Counted from the stretch's first letter, positions 43,591-52,266 are shown. The stretch is DNA of 64,000 nt from Nocardia rhizosphaerihabitans (GCF_014646295.1 NZ_BMNE01000002.1:126595-190594), one strand, 5' to 3'. Program-made: numbers and translations. The notes: generated from the sequence alone by a model not told the origin.

Positions 43591-44831
43591 TGCCGTGCGA
43601 CCTCGATCGTCATGCCCGCCTCGCGCAGCCGGTCGGTGAGCGCTTCGCCCATGGCGGAAGCCGGGGTGAGAACGCCTGCGCGCGGCGGGAGTTCGTCGAA
43701 GGCCAGGCACAGGCCGCTCTGGCCGAGCAGCACGGCGGTGGCCTGGTAGCCGGGGTCGCCGGTGCCGGAGAAGGTGGCCTGGTACTTGGCGCCGGAGCTG
43801 GTGCGCGCGAAGGTCTTCATGGTGAACCAGCCACTGAGGCGGGCCTTTTCGCTGGGGCCGGTGCCCGGCTTGGGCAGGATCCGGTCGAGCAGCTTGCGGC
43901 CCAGCGAGACGCGCGAGAGCACGGCGCCCGAGGCCATTCCGGCCACGATGCCGCCCGCGATACCGGCGGCGACCAGCGGCGCGGCGGCCGAGTTGCCCGC
44001 GTTCATCACCTCGCGGTAGCGGAACTGTTTGCCGTAGGCCCAGCCGAGCAGGCCGTTGGTACGGCGAACGACCTTGGTGTTGTGCGAGGCCATGATGAAG
44101 GTGGTGACCCAGCCGTCCAGGCTCGGGTCGATGCTGTCGGCGCGGGCCAGCGCCTGATCGGACTGGCGGCCCACGTCGGGCTCCATCGTGCGGTCGGGGC
44201 TCAGCGAGTACGGGTGCGCCAGGATGCGGCCGCGCGCGGAGTCGGCGGCGATGTCTTCCATCATCGCGCGGCCGGAATCGATGGTGCCACCGCTCATTCC
44301 ACCCTTGAGGTAGGCCACCAGGGTGGTGTCCTCGAGCTCGCCGGTGTTGTCGGCGACGGTGGCGCGGTAGAGCTCGTAGACGCTCAGGTCCGACGGAATC
44401 GAGTCGTAGCCACAGGAATTGACGATCTTCGCGCCGGAGTCGACCGCGATCTGCTCGAACTGCTCGATGGCGTCGTGGATGAACAGCGGCTCACCGGTGA
44501 GATCGGCGTAATGGGTGCCCGCGGCGGCGCACGCGCCGAGCAGCGGCATGCCGTAACGCAGGTACGGGCCGACCGTGGTGACCACGACCTTGGTCCGCTC
44601 GGCCATCGCGGCCAGCGACGCGGGGTCGGTCGAATCGGCCACCACCAGTTCCCACTTCGCGGCGGCGGGGCCGAGCTCGGCGCGCACGGCGGCCAGCTTG
44701 TCGGCCGACCGGCCCGCCAGGGCGATCTTGGCGCCCTCGGGCGCGGCCGTGAGCAGGTATTCGGCGGTGAGTTTGCCGACGAAACCTGTCGCGCCGAACA
44801 GGATCAGATCGAATTCACGGTGCTGCGGCAT
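43587..44831 (-). CDS. Saccharopine dehydrogenase-like oxidoreductase (Rv2449c type)
   Basis: 414 residues from ATG 44831. The N-terminal NAD(P) Rossmann motif is LILFGATGFVGKLTAEYL, followed by GRSADKLAAVRAEL. It is a member of the trans-acting enoyl reductase/saccharopine-dehydrogenase-like family typified by mycobacterial Rv2449c and Rv2953, the latter acting on lipid intermediates of phthiocerol synthesis. A hydrophobic Gly/Ala stretch (AAGIAGGIVAGMASGAVL, about 290-310) could associate with membrane. It lies between the ABC1 kinase (10 bp upstream) and the methyltransferase. Likely a lipid-modifying reductase; the substrate is unknown. Confidence 0.85.
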   Translation of the reverse strand: MPQHREFDLILFGATGFVGKLTAEYLLTAAPEGAKIALAGRSADKLAAVRAELGPAAAKWELVVADSTDPASLAAMAERTKVVVTTVGPYLRYGMPLLGACAAAGTHYADLTGEPLFIHDAIEQFEQIAVDSGAKIVNSCGYDSIPSDLSVYELYRATVADNTGELEDTTLVAYLKGGMSGGTIDSGRAMMEDIAADSARGRILAHPYSLSPDRTMEPDVGRQSDQALARADSIDPSLDGWVTTFIMASHNTKVVRRTNGLLGWAYGKQFRYREVMNAGNSAAAPLVAAGIAGGIVAGMASGAVLSRVSLGRKLLDRILPKPGTGPSEKARLSGWFTMKTFARTSSGAKYQATFSGTGDPGYQATAVLLGQSGLCLAFDELPPRAGVLTPASAMGEALTDRLREAGMTIEVARQ

Positions 44832-44841
44832 GACGAGCCTT

Positions 44842-46260
44842 TCATCGAGTGCCGGCCTTGCGGGCACGCGGCTTCTTCGCCGGTTTCGGCGGATGGGTGG
44901 TGAGCCACTCACGGTGGGCCAGACCGAGTTCGGTGACCGGCGACTCGTCGTAGAGCCATTCCCGGGCGATCAGATGCCAGTTGTTGGTGCTGTCGAGCTG
45001 GCCGAGCATACCGAAGGTGAGGAAGTCGGCGCGGCGGGAGAACAGGTGTTCCGGCGGTAGGTTCTGCTGCTTCATCCCGGTGAACTCGCTGGCCCGCGGG
45101 TCGACGGCCAGCAGGAACGCGCCGCTGGCCAGTTCGGGAGTGATGGTCAGTTCCTCGTCGACCAGGCACCACTCCGAGGCGGAGAGCACGTATTCGAGAC
45201 ACTCCTCGGCACCGATCTCCTCCGGCGAATCGATCACGCCGCGCTCGATCATCAACTGCCGCAGGTCTTCCGCGCGGTCCTCCGCGGCGGCGCGCAGACA
45301 CAGGATCTCGAAGTGCACCAGCTTGGGGTCCATGCGGTTGAACAGACCGAAGTCGAGGAAGGCCACCCGGCCGTCGCGGGCCAGCAGCACATTGCCCGGA
45401 TGCGGGTCGCCGCAGAACTCGTTGAAGGTGAACAGCGAGCCGACGTAGAAGCGGTAGATGATCTCGCCGACCCGGTCGCGCTGGGCGGCGGGCAGCTTGC
45501 GGATCTCGTCGAATCCGGTGCCCTCGACGAACTCGCTGACCAGGACCCGGGTGGTCGACAGCTCCCGCACCGCGGCGGGCACGACGATGAACGGGTGATC
45601 GCGGTAGAGGTTGGCGATCTCGGTCTGGGTCACGGCCTCGGCCACGTAATCCAGTTCGCTTTCCATGTTCAGCTTCAGCTCGTCGAGCACGGCCGGGGTG
45701 ATCCACGGCATCGCCGAGGCCAGCACCCGGCGGAACATGGTGAGGTTCTTCAGGTCGGCGCGCACGGCGACGTCGACGCCGGGGTACTGGACCTTCACCG
45801 CGACGGCCCTGCCGTCGTGCAGCGTGGCCCGGTAGACCTGGCCGATCGAGGCGGCCGCGATCGGCTCGGGGTCGAATTCGGCGAACGCCTCGGCCAGCGG
45901 CCTGCCGAAATCCTCCTCGATCACCGCGCGCATGGCCTCGAAGGACACCGTCGGCGCGGCATTGCGCAGCACGGCCAGCCGCTGCTGGAACCGGTCGCGA
46001 TGGTCTGGCGGCACCAGGTCCAGATCGAGCACCGACATCATCTGGCCCAGCTTCATCGCCACGCCCTTCATGGTGCCCAGCACCATGACTACCTGCTCGG
46101 TGGTGCGGATCATCGATTCCTCGGCCATCTTGGCGCGCACCGCCTCGGACCGTCCGCGCATGGAGAGCCTGGTCTTCTTCGAACGGATGACCGAGCTCGC
46201 CGCTACCGCCCCCAGTTTCGTCCCGCGGGCAAGCCGGGATGTCGGCACGTTCTTCGCCAT
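44842..46260 (-). CDS. ABC1/AarF (UbiB-like) atypical kinase
   Basis: 472 residues. UbiB-like marks are the KxGQ motif MKLGQMMS in the N-terminal extension, the A-rich loop AAASIGQVYRATL in place of the Gly-rich loop, invariant Lys in VAVKVQYPG, catalytic FCGDPHPGNVLL and metal-binding LDFGLFNRM. These proteins support isoprenoid quinone or lipid metabolism. The basic C-terminal tail is PPKPAKKPRARKAGTR. First gene of the operon with the saccharopine-dehydrogenase-like and methyltransferase genes. The upstream 160 bp (46261-46420) hold no gene. Confidence 0.9.
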   Translation of the reverse strand: MAKNVPTSRLARGTKLGAVAASSVIRSKKTRLSMRGRSEAVRAKMAEESMIRTTEQVVMVLGTMKGVAMKLGQMMSVLDLDLVPPDHRDRFQQRLAVLRNAAPTVSFEAMRAVIEEDFGRPLAEAFAEFDPEPIAAASIGQVYRATLHDGRAVAVKVQYPGVDVAVRADLKNLTMFRRVLASAMPWITPAVLDELKLNMESELDYVAEAVTQTEIANLYRDHPFIVVPAAVRELSTTRVLVSEFVEGTGFDEIRKLPAAQRDRVGEIIYRFYVGSLFTFNEFCGDPHPGNVLLARDGRVAFLDFGLFNRMDPKLVHFEILCLRAAAEDRAEDLRQLMIERGVIDSPEEIGAEECLEYVLSASEWCLVDEELTITPELASGAFLLAVDPRASEFTGMKQQNLPPEHLFSRRADFLTFGMLGQLDSTNNWHLIAREWLYDESPVTELGLAHREWLTTHPPKPAKKPRARKAGTR

Positions 46261-46420
46261 CGAGGTACCTCCATTGGTGCCGACGCGCAGGGCGGCCGTA
46301 GACGCGTAGCGTCACACGACCGCCGGCGGTGACGCAAGCCACAGCGCCCCGCTCGGTTCAGCGTAACCAACCGCGCCGCGATGTCGAGCCCGGCTCCGGA
46401 GGTCCCGGGGAAACCCCCGG

Positions 46421-47158
46421 TCAGGAGGGCTGTACGGGGATCTCGGGCAGTTCGTGGGGCTGTGCGTTGAACAGCTCGGGCGAACCGCCCGCCCTGGCGA
46501 CGCCCTCGATCGCCGACCACGCCATCATCGTCAGGTAGTCGATGACGTCCTGGCGCGGCATGGCCTTGTCGGTGGTCGTCCACCAGTGCGTGGCCAGCTG
46601 GATGCCGCCGACCAGCACGTACGACCACAGCATCGCGCCGTCGGTGCGCGCGCCCTTGCTTCCCGCCCGGTCGATCAGCACGGTCGTGACCACCTCGGCG
46701 AAGAGCCGTTCGAACTCGGCGAGCGAGGACTTGTCACCCGCGGAGTTGCTCATGATGAACCGGTAGACCTCGGGGTCGTCGTCGACGGTGCCGACGTACT
46801 CGGTCATCGCGGCGCGCACCAGCTGGTACTCGTCGGCGTCGAGATTGATCGCGCCGTACACGCGGGGCAGCAGCGTGGTCTCGATGAACCGCTGCATGGT
46901 GGCGTGCACCAGGTCGTTCTTGTCGGCGAAGTAGCGGTACAGCACGGTCTTGGACACGCCGATCTCGGTGGCGATCTCGTCCATGCCCGCCTGGCTGCCG
47001 CGCGCGCGGATGGCGTTGAGCGTGCCGTCGACCAGCTCTTCGCGCCGGTCGATCTTGTGCTGTCGCCACCGCCGTTTGCGGCCGTCGACAGGACCGCCGC
47101 CGCGGACGGTGGCGCGGCCGGTCTGCTCGCCGATCTCGACAAGGTCTTCGGTGGACAG
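46421..47158 (-). CDS. TetR-family regulator (Rv0472c type) with CTG start
   Basis: 245 residues if translation starts at CTG 47158. The protein reads STEDLVEIGEQTGRATVRGG then PVDGRKRRWRQHKIDRREEL, matching the N-terminal shape of the mycobacterial orthologue. Between the in-frame stop at 47195-47197 and ATG 46984 there is no ATG, GTG or TTG. Starting at ATG 46984 would cut the TetR helix-turn-helix in two. AAGGGGG (complement of 47164-47170) lies five nt before the CTG. The HTH continues MDEIATEIGVSKTVLYRYFADK. Located divergently from the DUF445 gene as in M. tuberculosis Rv0472c/Rv0473. Ligand unknown. Confidence 0.85.
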   Translation of the reverse strand: MSTEDLVEIGEQTGRATVRGGGPVDGRKRRWRQHKIDRREELVDGTLNAIRARGSQAGMDEIATEIGVSKTVLYRYFADKNDLVHATMQRFIETTLLPRVYGAINLDADEYQLVRAAMTEYVGTVDDDPEVYRFIMSNSAGDKSSLAEFERLFAEVVTTVLIDRAGSKGARTDGAMLWSYVLVGGIQLATHWWTTTDKAMPRQDVIDYLTMMAWSAIEGVARAGGSPELFNAQPHELPEIPVQPS

Positions 47159-47313
47159 AACAGCCCCCTTGTGGTCGATGTGGCGTGTCTCGTTCTACAG
47201 CTTAGGCGCGCTGGTGTGGGGTGGCGCTCGTTTGGTCGACGTTGCGGCATTTACCACACTGTGAAGCGGGCTGGCGGCGGCACTGTCGCGGCGCGCACAG
47301 CAGAATGGGGGCT

Positions 47314-48645
47314 ATGGAGAAAGCTCCCGGCAATACGGCGGTACTCGCGCCGCGCACCGAACCCGCTGCGCAACCCGCGGGTTTCGCGGTCATGACCGAC
47401 GAGGCTGGTAAACGACGTGACCTCTTCAAGATGAAAGCGCTGGCCACCGGATTCCTGCTGGTGGCCAGCGTGGTGTACCTGCTGTGCCGTTGGCTCGAAT
47501 CGCGCGGTGGGGGCGGCGAGTGGGTCGGTTATGTGCGCGCCGCCTCCGAGGCGGGCATGGTCGGCGCGCTCGCCGACTGGTTCGCGGTCACCGCGCTGTT
47601 CAAGCATCCGCTCGGCCTGCCCATCCCGCACACCGCGATCATCCGCAAGAAGAAGGACCAGCTCGGCGAGAGCCTCGGCGCCTTCGTCGGCACGAACTTT
47701 CTCGCGCCCGACGTGGTGTCGGCGCGGCTGGACTCCGCGCAGATCTCGCTGCGGGTCGGCCGGTGGATGGCCGATCCCGGGCACGCGGCGCGCGTCGCGC
47801 AGGAGAGCTCGACGATCCTGACCGCGGTGGTCGGCGTGCTGCGCGACGAGGACGTCGAGCAGATCATCGACAACACCATCGTCAAGCGGATCGCCGAACC
47901 GCTGTGGGGTCCGCCGATCGGGCGGGTGCTCTCGGAATTGATCGCCGACAATCGGCAGCTGCCGCTGATCGATCTGCTCGCCGAACGCGCGCATCAATGG
48001 GCGCTCGGTTCGCAGGAGACGATTGATCGCATCGTCATGCGGGACGCGCCGCAATGGGCGCCGAAATTCGTCAACACGTTGCTTTCCGAGCGGATCTATC
48101 GGGAATTGGTCGAGTTCACCTGGAAGGTGCGCTCGAATCCCGACCACGAATTGCGTCAGGCCGCCGATCGTTTTCTGCAGGATTTCGCCGACGATCTGCA
48201 GCACGACGAGGCGATGATCGCCAAGGCCGAGAAGGTCAAGGCCGAGATCATGGGCCGCGAGCAGATCACCGGAATGGCCGAGGCGACGTGGCGCGCGGCC
48301 AAGCGGTTGATTCTCGAGTCGGCCGAGGACCCCGATTCCACCCTGCGCCGCAAGGTGGCCGAGAATGTGCAGCAGCTCGGTGAGCGCTTGCGCGACGACC
48401 CGGCCATGCGCGGCAAGGTGGACGGCTGGATCGACCGCGGCGCGCGCTATCTGGTCGGTAACTACTCGGCCGAGATCACTACCCTGGTAACCGACACCGT
48501 CGCCCGCTGGGATGCCGACGAGGCGAGCCGGAAGATCGAACTGCAGGTCGGCCGGGATCTGCAGTTCATCAGGATCAACGGCACGGTCGTCGGTTCGCTC
48601 GCCGGCCTGGCCATCTACACGATCTCGCAGCTGCTGTTCCACTAG
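47314..48645 (+). CDS. DUF445 membrane protein (Rv0473 type)
   Basis: 443 residues from ATG 47314 (GGGG just upstream); the frame is open from 47221. N-terminal membrane segment (about 45-62: ATGFLLVASVVYLLCRW), then the DUF445 signature AASEAGMVGALADWFAVTAL and LFKHPLGLPIPHTAIIRKKKD. A long helical soluble region follows, and a final hydrophobic segment ends VGSLAGLAIYTISQLLFH. Topology is of two end anchors with an extended coil between. Function unknown in any organism as far as I know. Synteny with Rv0473 is clear. Confidence 0.88.
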   Translation: MEKAPGNTAVLAPRTEPAAQPAGFAVMTDEAGKRRDLFKMKALATGFLLVASVVYLLCRWLESRGGGGEWVGYVRAASEAGMVGALADWFAVTALFKHPLGLPIPHTAIIRKKKDQLGESLGAFVGTNFLAPDVVSARLDSAQISLRVGRWMADPGHAARVAQESSTILTAVVGVLRDEDVEQIIDNTIVKRIAEPLWGPPIGRVLSELIADNRQLPLIDLLAERAHQWALGSQETIDRIVMRDAPQWAPKFVNTLLSERIYRELVEFTWKVRSNPDHELRQAADRFLQDFADDLQHDEAMIAKAEKVKAEIMGREQITGMAEATWRAAKRLILESAEDPDSTLRRKVAENVQQLGERLRDDPAMRGKVDGWIDRGARYLVGNYSAEITTLVTDTVARWDADEASRKIELQVGRDLQFIRINGTVVGSLAGLAIYTISQLLFH

Positions 48646-48666
48646 GCCCGGCCGTTAGCCGAACCT

Positions 48667-48698
48667 GTGCTAACAGAAGTGCTTGCAATAGCTAGCAC
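48667..48698 (+). promoter_or_regulatory. Inverted repeats upstream of the XRE-hbhA operon
   Basis: GTGCTA (48667-48672) and GTGCT (48679-48683) both face AGCAC (48694-48698). The sequence GTGCTTGCAAT (48679-48689) and GCTAACAG (48669-48676) recur upstream of aceA. It is likely an operator, perhaps of the XRE protein or RamB. Confidence 0.5.
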
Positions 48699-48739
48699 CC
48701 TCATTTAGTATTGACCGTACAACCGCCAGAAGGTGAGTG

Positions 48740-49186
48740 ATGGCAGACCAGCCCGAGGGACGTGTAGCGCACGCGGCACAAGACATCGGAGGGTTCATCA
48801 GGTCCCAGCGCGAAGCTGCGCAGGTGTCCTTACGTCAACTCGCCGCTCTGGCGGGGGTGAGCAATCCGTACCTGAGCCAGATCGAACGCGGATTGCGTAA
48901 CCCCTCCGCCGAAGTACTCGCGCAGATCGCCAAGGCACTGCGCGTTTCCTCGGAGGTGTTGTATGTGCGGGCCGGATATCTTGAACAGCGTCCGCACAGC
49001 CCGGTCCGGGACGCCCTGCTCGCCGACACTTCGGTGACCGAGCGGCAGAAACAGGTGTTGCTGGAAATCTATGAGTCGTTTCGCCGGGAAAACGGGGAAG
49101 AAGCCGGCTCAGGGGGGATCGAACGGGACAGCGACGTTTCGTTCACGACAATTGACACTCCGCCACGCCAGGAGAGCGAAGACTGA
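48740..49186 (+). CDS. XRE-family regulator (Rv0474 type)
   Basis: 148 residues from ATG 48740, preceded by GAAGGTGAG. The helix-turn-helix spans about 16-72 (LRQLAALAGVSNPYLSQIE, then RGLRNPSAEVLAQIAKAL). The C-terminal half (about 85-148) is acidic and has no recognised domain. It overlaps hbhA by one base (TGATG), reproducing Rv0474-Rv0475. Probably controls its own operon through the repeats at 48667-48698; in mycobacteria the orthologue has been linked to metal-responsive control, but I do not infer that here. Confidence 0.9.
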   Translation: MADQPEGRVAHAAQDIGGFIRSQREAAQVSLRQLAALAGVSNPYLSQIERGLRNPSAEVLAQIAKALRVSSEVLYVRAGYLEQRPHSPVRDALLADTSVTERQKQVLLEIYESFRRENGEEAGSGGIERDSDVSFTTIDTPPRQESED

Positions 49187-49830
49187 TGACCGAAAAGACC
49201 GCTACCGTGACCAAGCCCCTGTTCGCCACCGTGGGCGCCGGTGACGCCATCTACACCGCCGTGAACGAGGTCGTCGCCGACGTCCGCGAGCGCGTCGTCG
49301 CCACCGATGCCAAGGCCCGCGTCGACGAGGCCCGTGAGCGCATCGCCAACGTCCCCGCCGACGTGCAGGCCCAGTTCGACACCCTGCGCGAGCGCATCGC
49401 CGGCCTGCCGTCGGAGCTGCCGGAGGACCTCGCCGAGCTGCGCGAGAAGTTCACCCCGGAGGAGCTGCGCAAGCTGGCCGAGCAGTACTACCGCCAGGCG
49501 CTCGACATCTACGCCGACCTCGCCGTCCGCGGTGAGGAGACCGTCGACCGGCTGCGCGCCAACCAGGCCGTCGACGAGCAGATCGGCCGCGTCGAGAACC
49601 TGTACAAGGATGCCTCCGCGCGTGCCGAGGACGCCCTCGCCAAGGTCACCGACCTGCTGGGTCGTGGCAAGGCCGAGGCCGAGAAGGTCGCCGACGAGGT
49701 TGTCGATGCCGAGGTCGTCGCCGTGAGCACCGAGCCCGCCCCGGCTCCGGCTGCCAAGGCGCCCGCCGCCAAGAAGGCTCCGGCCAAGAAGGCGCCCGCC
49801 AAGAAGGCCGCGCCGAAGAAGGCCGAGTAA
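49186..49830 (+). CDS. hbhA: Heparin-binding hemagglutinin homologue
   Basis: 214 residues. A long amphipathic coiled coil (about 20-180), rich in Ala, Glu, Arg and Lys, is followed by a Lys-Pro-Ala tail made of repeats AKKAPAKKAAPKK. In M. tuberculosis HBHA this tail binds heparan sulfate and is methylated; the protein sits on the surface or lipid inclusions. No signal peptide, as in the mycobacterial protein. The tail here is short (about 25 residues). It is coupled to the XRE gene and followed by a strong terminator. Confidence 0.92.
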   Translation: MTEKTATVTKPLFATVGAGDAIYTAVNEVVADVRERVVATDAKARVDEARERIANVPADVQAQFDTLRERIAGLPSELPEDLAELREKFTPEELRKLAEQYYRQALDIYADLAVRGEETVDRLRANQAVDEQIGRVENLYKDASARAEDALAKVTDLLGRGKAEAEKVADEVVDAEVVAVSTEPAPAPAAKAPAAKKAPAKKAPAKKAAPKKAE

Positions 49831-49856
49831 GGCCGAGTAAGTAGGTCTACCGCCGA

Positions 49857-49894
49857 CAGCGGCCCCGCGCATCCGATGATGCGCGGGGCCGCTG
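49857..49894 (+). terminator. Intrinsic terminator of hbhA
   Basis: A 17-bp perfect stem CAGCGGCCCCGCGCATC (49857-49873) with its complement at 49878-49894 and a 4-nt loop. Its right arm lies only 4 bp from the -10 of the next gene, so the two signals are packed together. Confidence 0.85.
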
Positions 49895-49898
49895 TTCG

Positions 49899-49904
49899 TA
49901 TGAT
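49899..49904 (+). promoter_or_regulatory. -10 element of leaderless DUF2516 gene
   Basis: TATGAT lies six nt before GTG 49911 with no Shine-Dalgarno. The -35 region would fall within the hbhA terminator stem. Confidence 0.55.
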
Positions 49905-49910
49905 GGGGGT

Positions 49911-50210
49911 GTGAACCTGGTAACCGGTGTGACGTCGCTGATCCTGCTGGTCCTGTGGGTGGTGGCATTCGGCGCGACGGTCTTCGCGCTCATCCACGCC
50001 GTGCGCCAGCGCGCCGAGGCCTTCACGGCCGTCGACAAGATGACCAAGCCCATCTGGCTGGCGATCCTGGCCGGCGCGATGGTCTTCCTGCTGCTCGGCA
50101 TCGCCGGCTTCGGCATGCTGACCTCGTTCATCGCCATCATCGCGACCGGTGTCTATCTCGCCGACGTGCGCCCGAAGATCGACGAGGTGCAGCGCGGGCC
50201 GCGCTGGTAA
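49911..50210 (+). CDS. DUF2516 membrane protein (Rv0476 type)
   Basis: 99 residues from GTG 49911. Two to three hydrophobic segments (about 5-28, 48-66 and 66-84), then a short charged tail ADVRPKIDEVQRGPRW. A small integral membrane protein of unknown function conserved after hbhA in mycolata (Rv0476). Leaderless translation is likely. No partner is encoded in an overlapping frame. Confidence 0.87.
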   Translation: MNLVTGVTSLILLVLWVVAFGATVFALIHAVRQRAEAFTAVDKMTKPIWLAILAGAMVFLLLGIAGFGMLTSFIAIIATGVYLADVRPKIDEVQRGPRW

Positions 50211-50263
50211 CCGCCGCCGCGGCGAATTGAGGTCGCCGACCTCTCGCGGTTCAGTGGTACACG

Positions 50264-50288
50264 GTGTTACTGTATCTAGCAGTAACAC
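50264..50288. promoter_or_regulatory. Perfect inverted repeat upstream of alpha/beta hydrolase
   Basis: GTGTTACTG-N7-CAGTAACAC immediately precedes the AAAGGAG ribosome-binding site (50289-50295). The size and symmetry are those of a TetR-type operator. No TetR gene is adjacent. Confidence 0.65.
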
Positions 50289-50302
50289 AAAGGAGTGTGC
50301 CG

Positions 50303-51355
50303 ATGCGTGCAAAGCTGCCGACGGCTCTGCTGAACCTGGTCAATTCCGCGTCCTTCGTGGTCAAGACCACCCTGGCGGCCCACCGGGCCGATCTCAGGAC
50401 GCGGACCCACGGGCTCGCGGCCTTCGATCCGCCGACCGTTCCGCACGAGGTGATCCCGGTGGTCACCGCGGACGGCGCCCGGCTGCGGGTCCACGCCTAC
50501 GGCCCGGTCGACGCGCCCGTCATCGTGTTCGCGCACGGCTGGACCTGTTCCATCGAATACTGGAACGCCCAGATCAACGCCTTCGCCGGCGAGTATCGCG
50601 TGATCGCCTACGACCAGCGCGGCCACGGCGAGTCGACCAACGGATACGCGCGTCCCAGCACCGACCTGCTCGCCGACGACCTGTGCGATGTGCTCGACGC
50701 GGCCCTGCTGCCCGGTCAGCGCGCGGTCCTGGTGGGCCACAGCATGGGCGGGATGACGCTCATCGCCTGGGCGGGCCGCTACCCTGAGCGGGTCGCCGAA
50801 CAGGCCGAGGCCGTGGTGCTCACCAACACCGGCGCGCACTCGCTGGTCGAGGTCTCGACCATGGTTCCCGGCCTGAACAAGCCGCTGCGCCTGCTGCGCG
50901 GGCGGGCGATGCCGACCCCGGACTGGCTCGGCAAGCTCATCCTCGGCACGCCGGTGGTCTTCCCGCCGATCGCTCCCGTGCGCTGGATCTTCGCCCGCCA
51001 GGTGATGACGCTGGACACCACGCCGGAGAAGCTGAGCTACGCGCTGTCGGTGGTGCGCGGCTGTCCGATGATGACCCGCTCGCGCTACGGCCTGCTGCTG
51101 GCCGAGCTGCACCTGGGCGACGCGGCGAGCAACTTCTGCGTGCCGACCACCGTGCTGGCGGGTGACCGCGACGACATGACCCCGGTCGTGCACGCCGAGC
51201 GCCTCGCCGAGCTGCTGCGCAGGGCGGGCACCCTGGCGAAGTTCAAGGTCCAGCCGACCGGACATCTCGGCAATGTCGAGCGCTACGACCTGTTCAACGC
51301 CGAACTGCGCGAGGTGCTCGCCGCCGTCCATGAGCCTGTGCGCGCGCTGGCCTGA
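50303..51355 (+). CDS. Alpha/beta hydrolase
   Basis: 350 residues from ATG 50303, seven nt after AAAGGAG. The hydrolase core (about 55-340) has the oxyanion region VFAHGWTCSIEYWN, the nucleophile elbow VGHSMGGMT, an acid in LAGDRDDMTPVVHAERL and catalytic His in QPTGHLGNVERYD. An N-terminal helix segment (KLPTALLNLVNSASFVVKTT) precedes it, without a clear signal peptide. It resembles esterases and epoxide-hydrolase relatives; the substrate is not readable. purU starts 20 bp downstream, so the two may share a transcript. The upstream repeat suggests tight control. Confidence 0.88.
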   Translation: MRAKLPTALLNLVNSASFVVKTTLAAHRADLRTRTHGLAAFDPPTVPHEVIPVVTADGARLRVHAYGPVDAPVIVFAHGWTCSIEYWNAQINAFAGEYRVIAYDQRGHGESTNGYARPSTDLLADDLCDVLDAALLPGQRAVLVGHSMGGMTLIAWAGRYPERVAEQAEAVVLTNTGAHSLVEVSTMVPGLNKPLRLLRGRAMPTPDWLGKLILGTPVVFPPIAPVRWIFARQVMTLDTTPEKLSYALSVVRGCPMMTRSRYGLLLAELHLGDAASNFCVPTTVLAGDRDDMTPVVHAERLAELLRRAGTLAKFKVQPTGHLGNVERYDLFNAELREVLAAVHEPVRALA

Positions 51356-51375
51356 GCGCCTGCGAGGATGGGCGG

Positions 51376-52266
51376 ATGAGTTCTGCCCCTGTGACCTCGG
51401 ATGACCGCCGGTTCGTGCTGACCCTGGGCTGCCCGGACCGGCCGGGCATCATCGCCCGGATCTCCTCGTTCATCGCCGAATTCGGCGGCTCGATCGTGGA
51501 GGCCGGCTACCACTCCGACGGTGACATCGGCTGGTTCTTCACCCGGCAGGCGGTCAAGGCCTCGACGGTGCCGTTCGGCATCGACGAACTGCGCGCCCGC
51601 TTCGCCGAGGTCGCCGCCGAGTTCGGTCCCGAGACCGACTGGCAGCTGCACGACTCCGGTGCGCCGCGCCGGGCGGTGCTACTGGTCAGCAAGGACGGGC
51701 ACTGCCTGCACGACCTGCTCGGCCGGGCGCAGGCCGGCGAGCTGCCCGCGACCATCGAGGCCGTCATCGGCAATCACCCCGACCTGGCCGGGATGACCGA
51801 GGCGCACGGCGTGAAGTTCCACCACGTGCCGTTCCCGAAGGACCCCGCCGAGCGCGGGCCCGCCTTTCAGCAGGTGCGCGACCTCGTCGACGCCCACGAT
51901 CCGCACGCGGTGGTGCTGGCCCGCTTCATGCAGGTGCTGCCCGCCGAGCTGTGCGAGCACTGGGCGGGCCGGGCGATCAATATCCACCACAGCTTCCTGC
52001 CGTCGTTCGTCGGTGCGCGGCCGTATCACCAGGCCTATGACCGCGGGGTGAAGCTGATCGGCGCGACCTGCCACTACGTCACCGCAGAGCTGGACGCGGG
52101 ACCGATCATCGAACAGGACGTCATCCGCGTCGACCACGCCGACGACGTCCGCGACATGGTGCGTCAGGGCCGCGACATCGAGCGGGTCGTGCTGGCGCGC
52201 GGGCTGCGCTGGCACCTGGAAGGCCGGGTGCTCGTGCACGGCCGACGCACAGTCGTCTTCGAGTAG
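51376..52266 (+). CDS. purU: Formyltetrahydrofolate deformylase
   Basis: 296 residues. An N-terminal ACT domain (about 12-90: VLTLGCPDRPGIIARISSFI) senses methionine or glycine balance in the family. The formyltransferase-like catalytic domain (about 97-290) has INIHHSFLPSFVGARPYHQAYD with the catalytic His, and the GATCHYVTAELDAGPII motif with its Asp. It hydrolyses 10-formyl-THF to formate and THF, adjusting one-carbon pools for purine synthesis. Length normal; assignment secure. Confidence 0.94.
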   Translation: MSSAPVTSDDRRFVLTLGCPDRPGIIARISSFIAEFGGSIVEAGYHSDGDIGWFFTRQAVKASTVPFGIDELRARFAEVAAEFGPETDWQLHDSGAPRRAVLLVSKDGHCLHDLLGRAQAGELPATIEAVIGNHPDLAGMTEAHGVKFHHVPFPKDPAERGPAFQQVRDLVDAHDPHAVVLARFMQVLPAELCEHWAGRAINIHHSFLPSFVGARPYHQAYDRGVKLIGATCHYVTAELDAGPIIEQDVIRVDHADDVRDMVRQGRDIERVVLARGLRWHLEGRVLVHGRRTVVFE

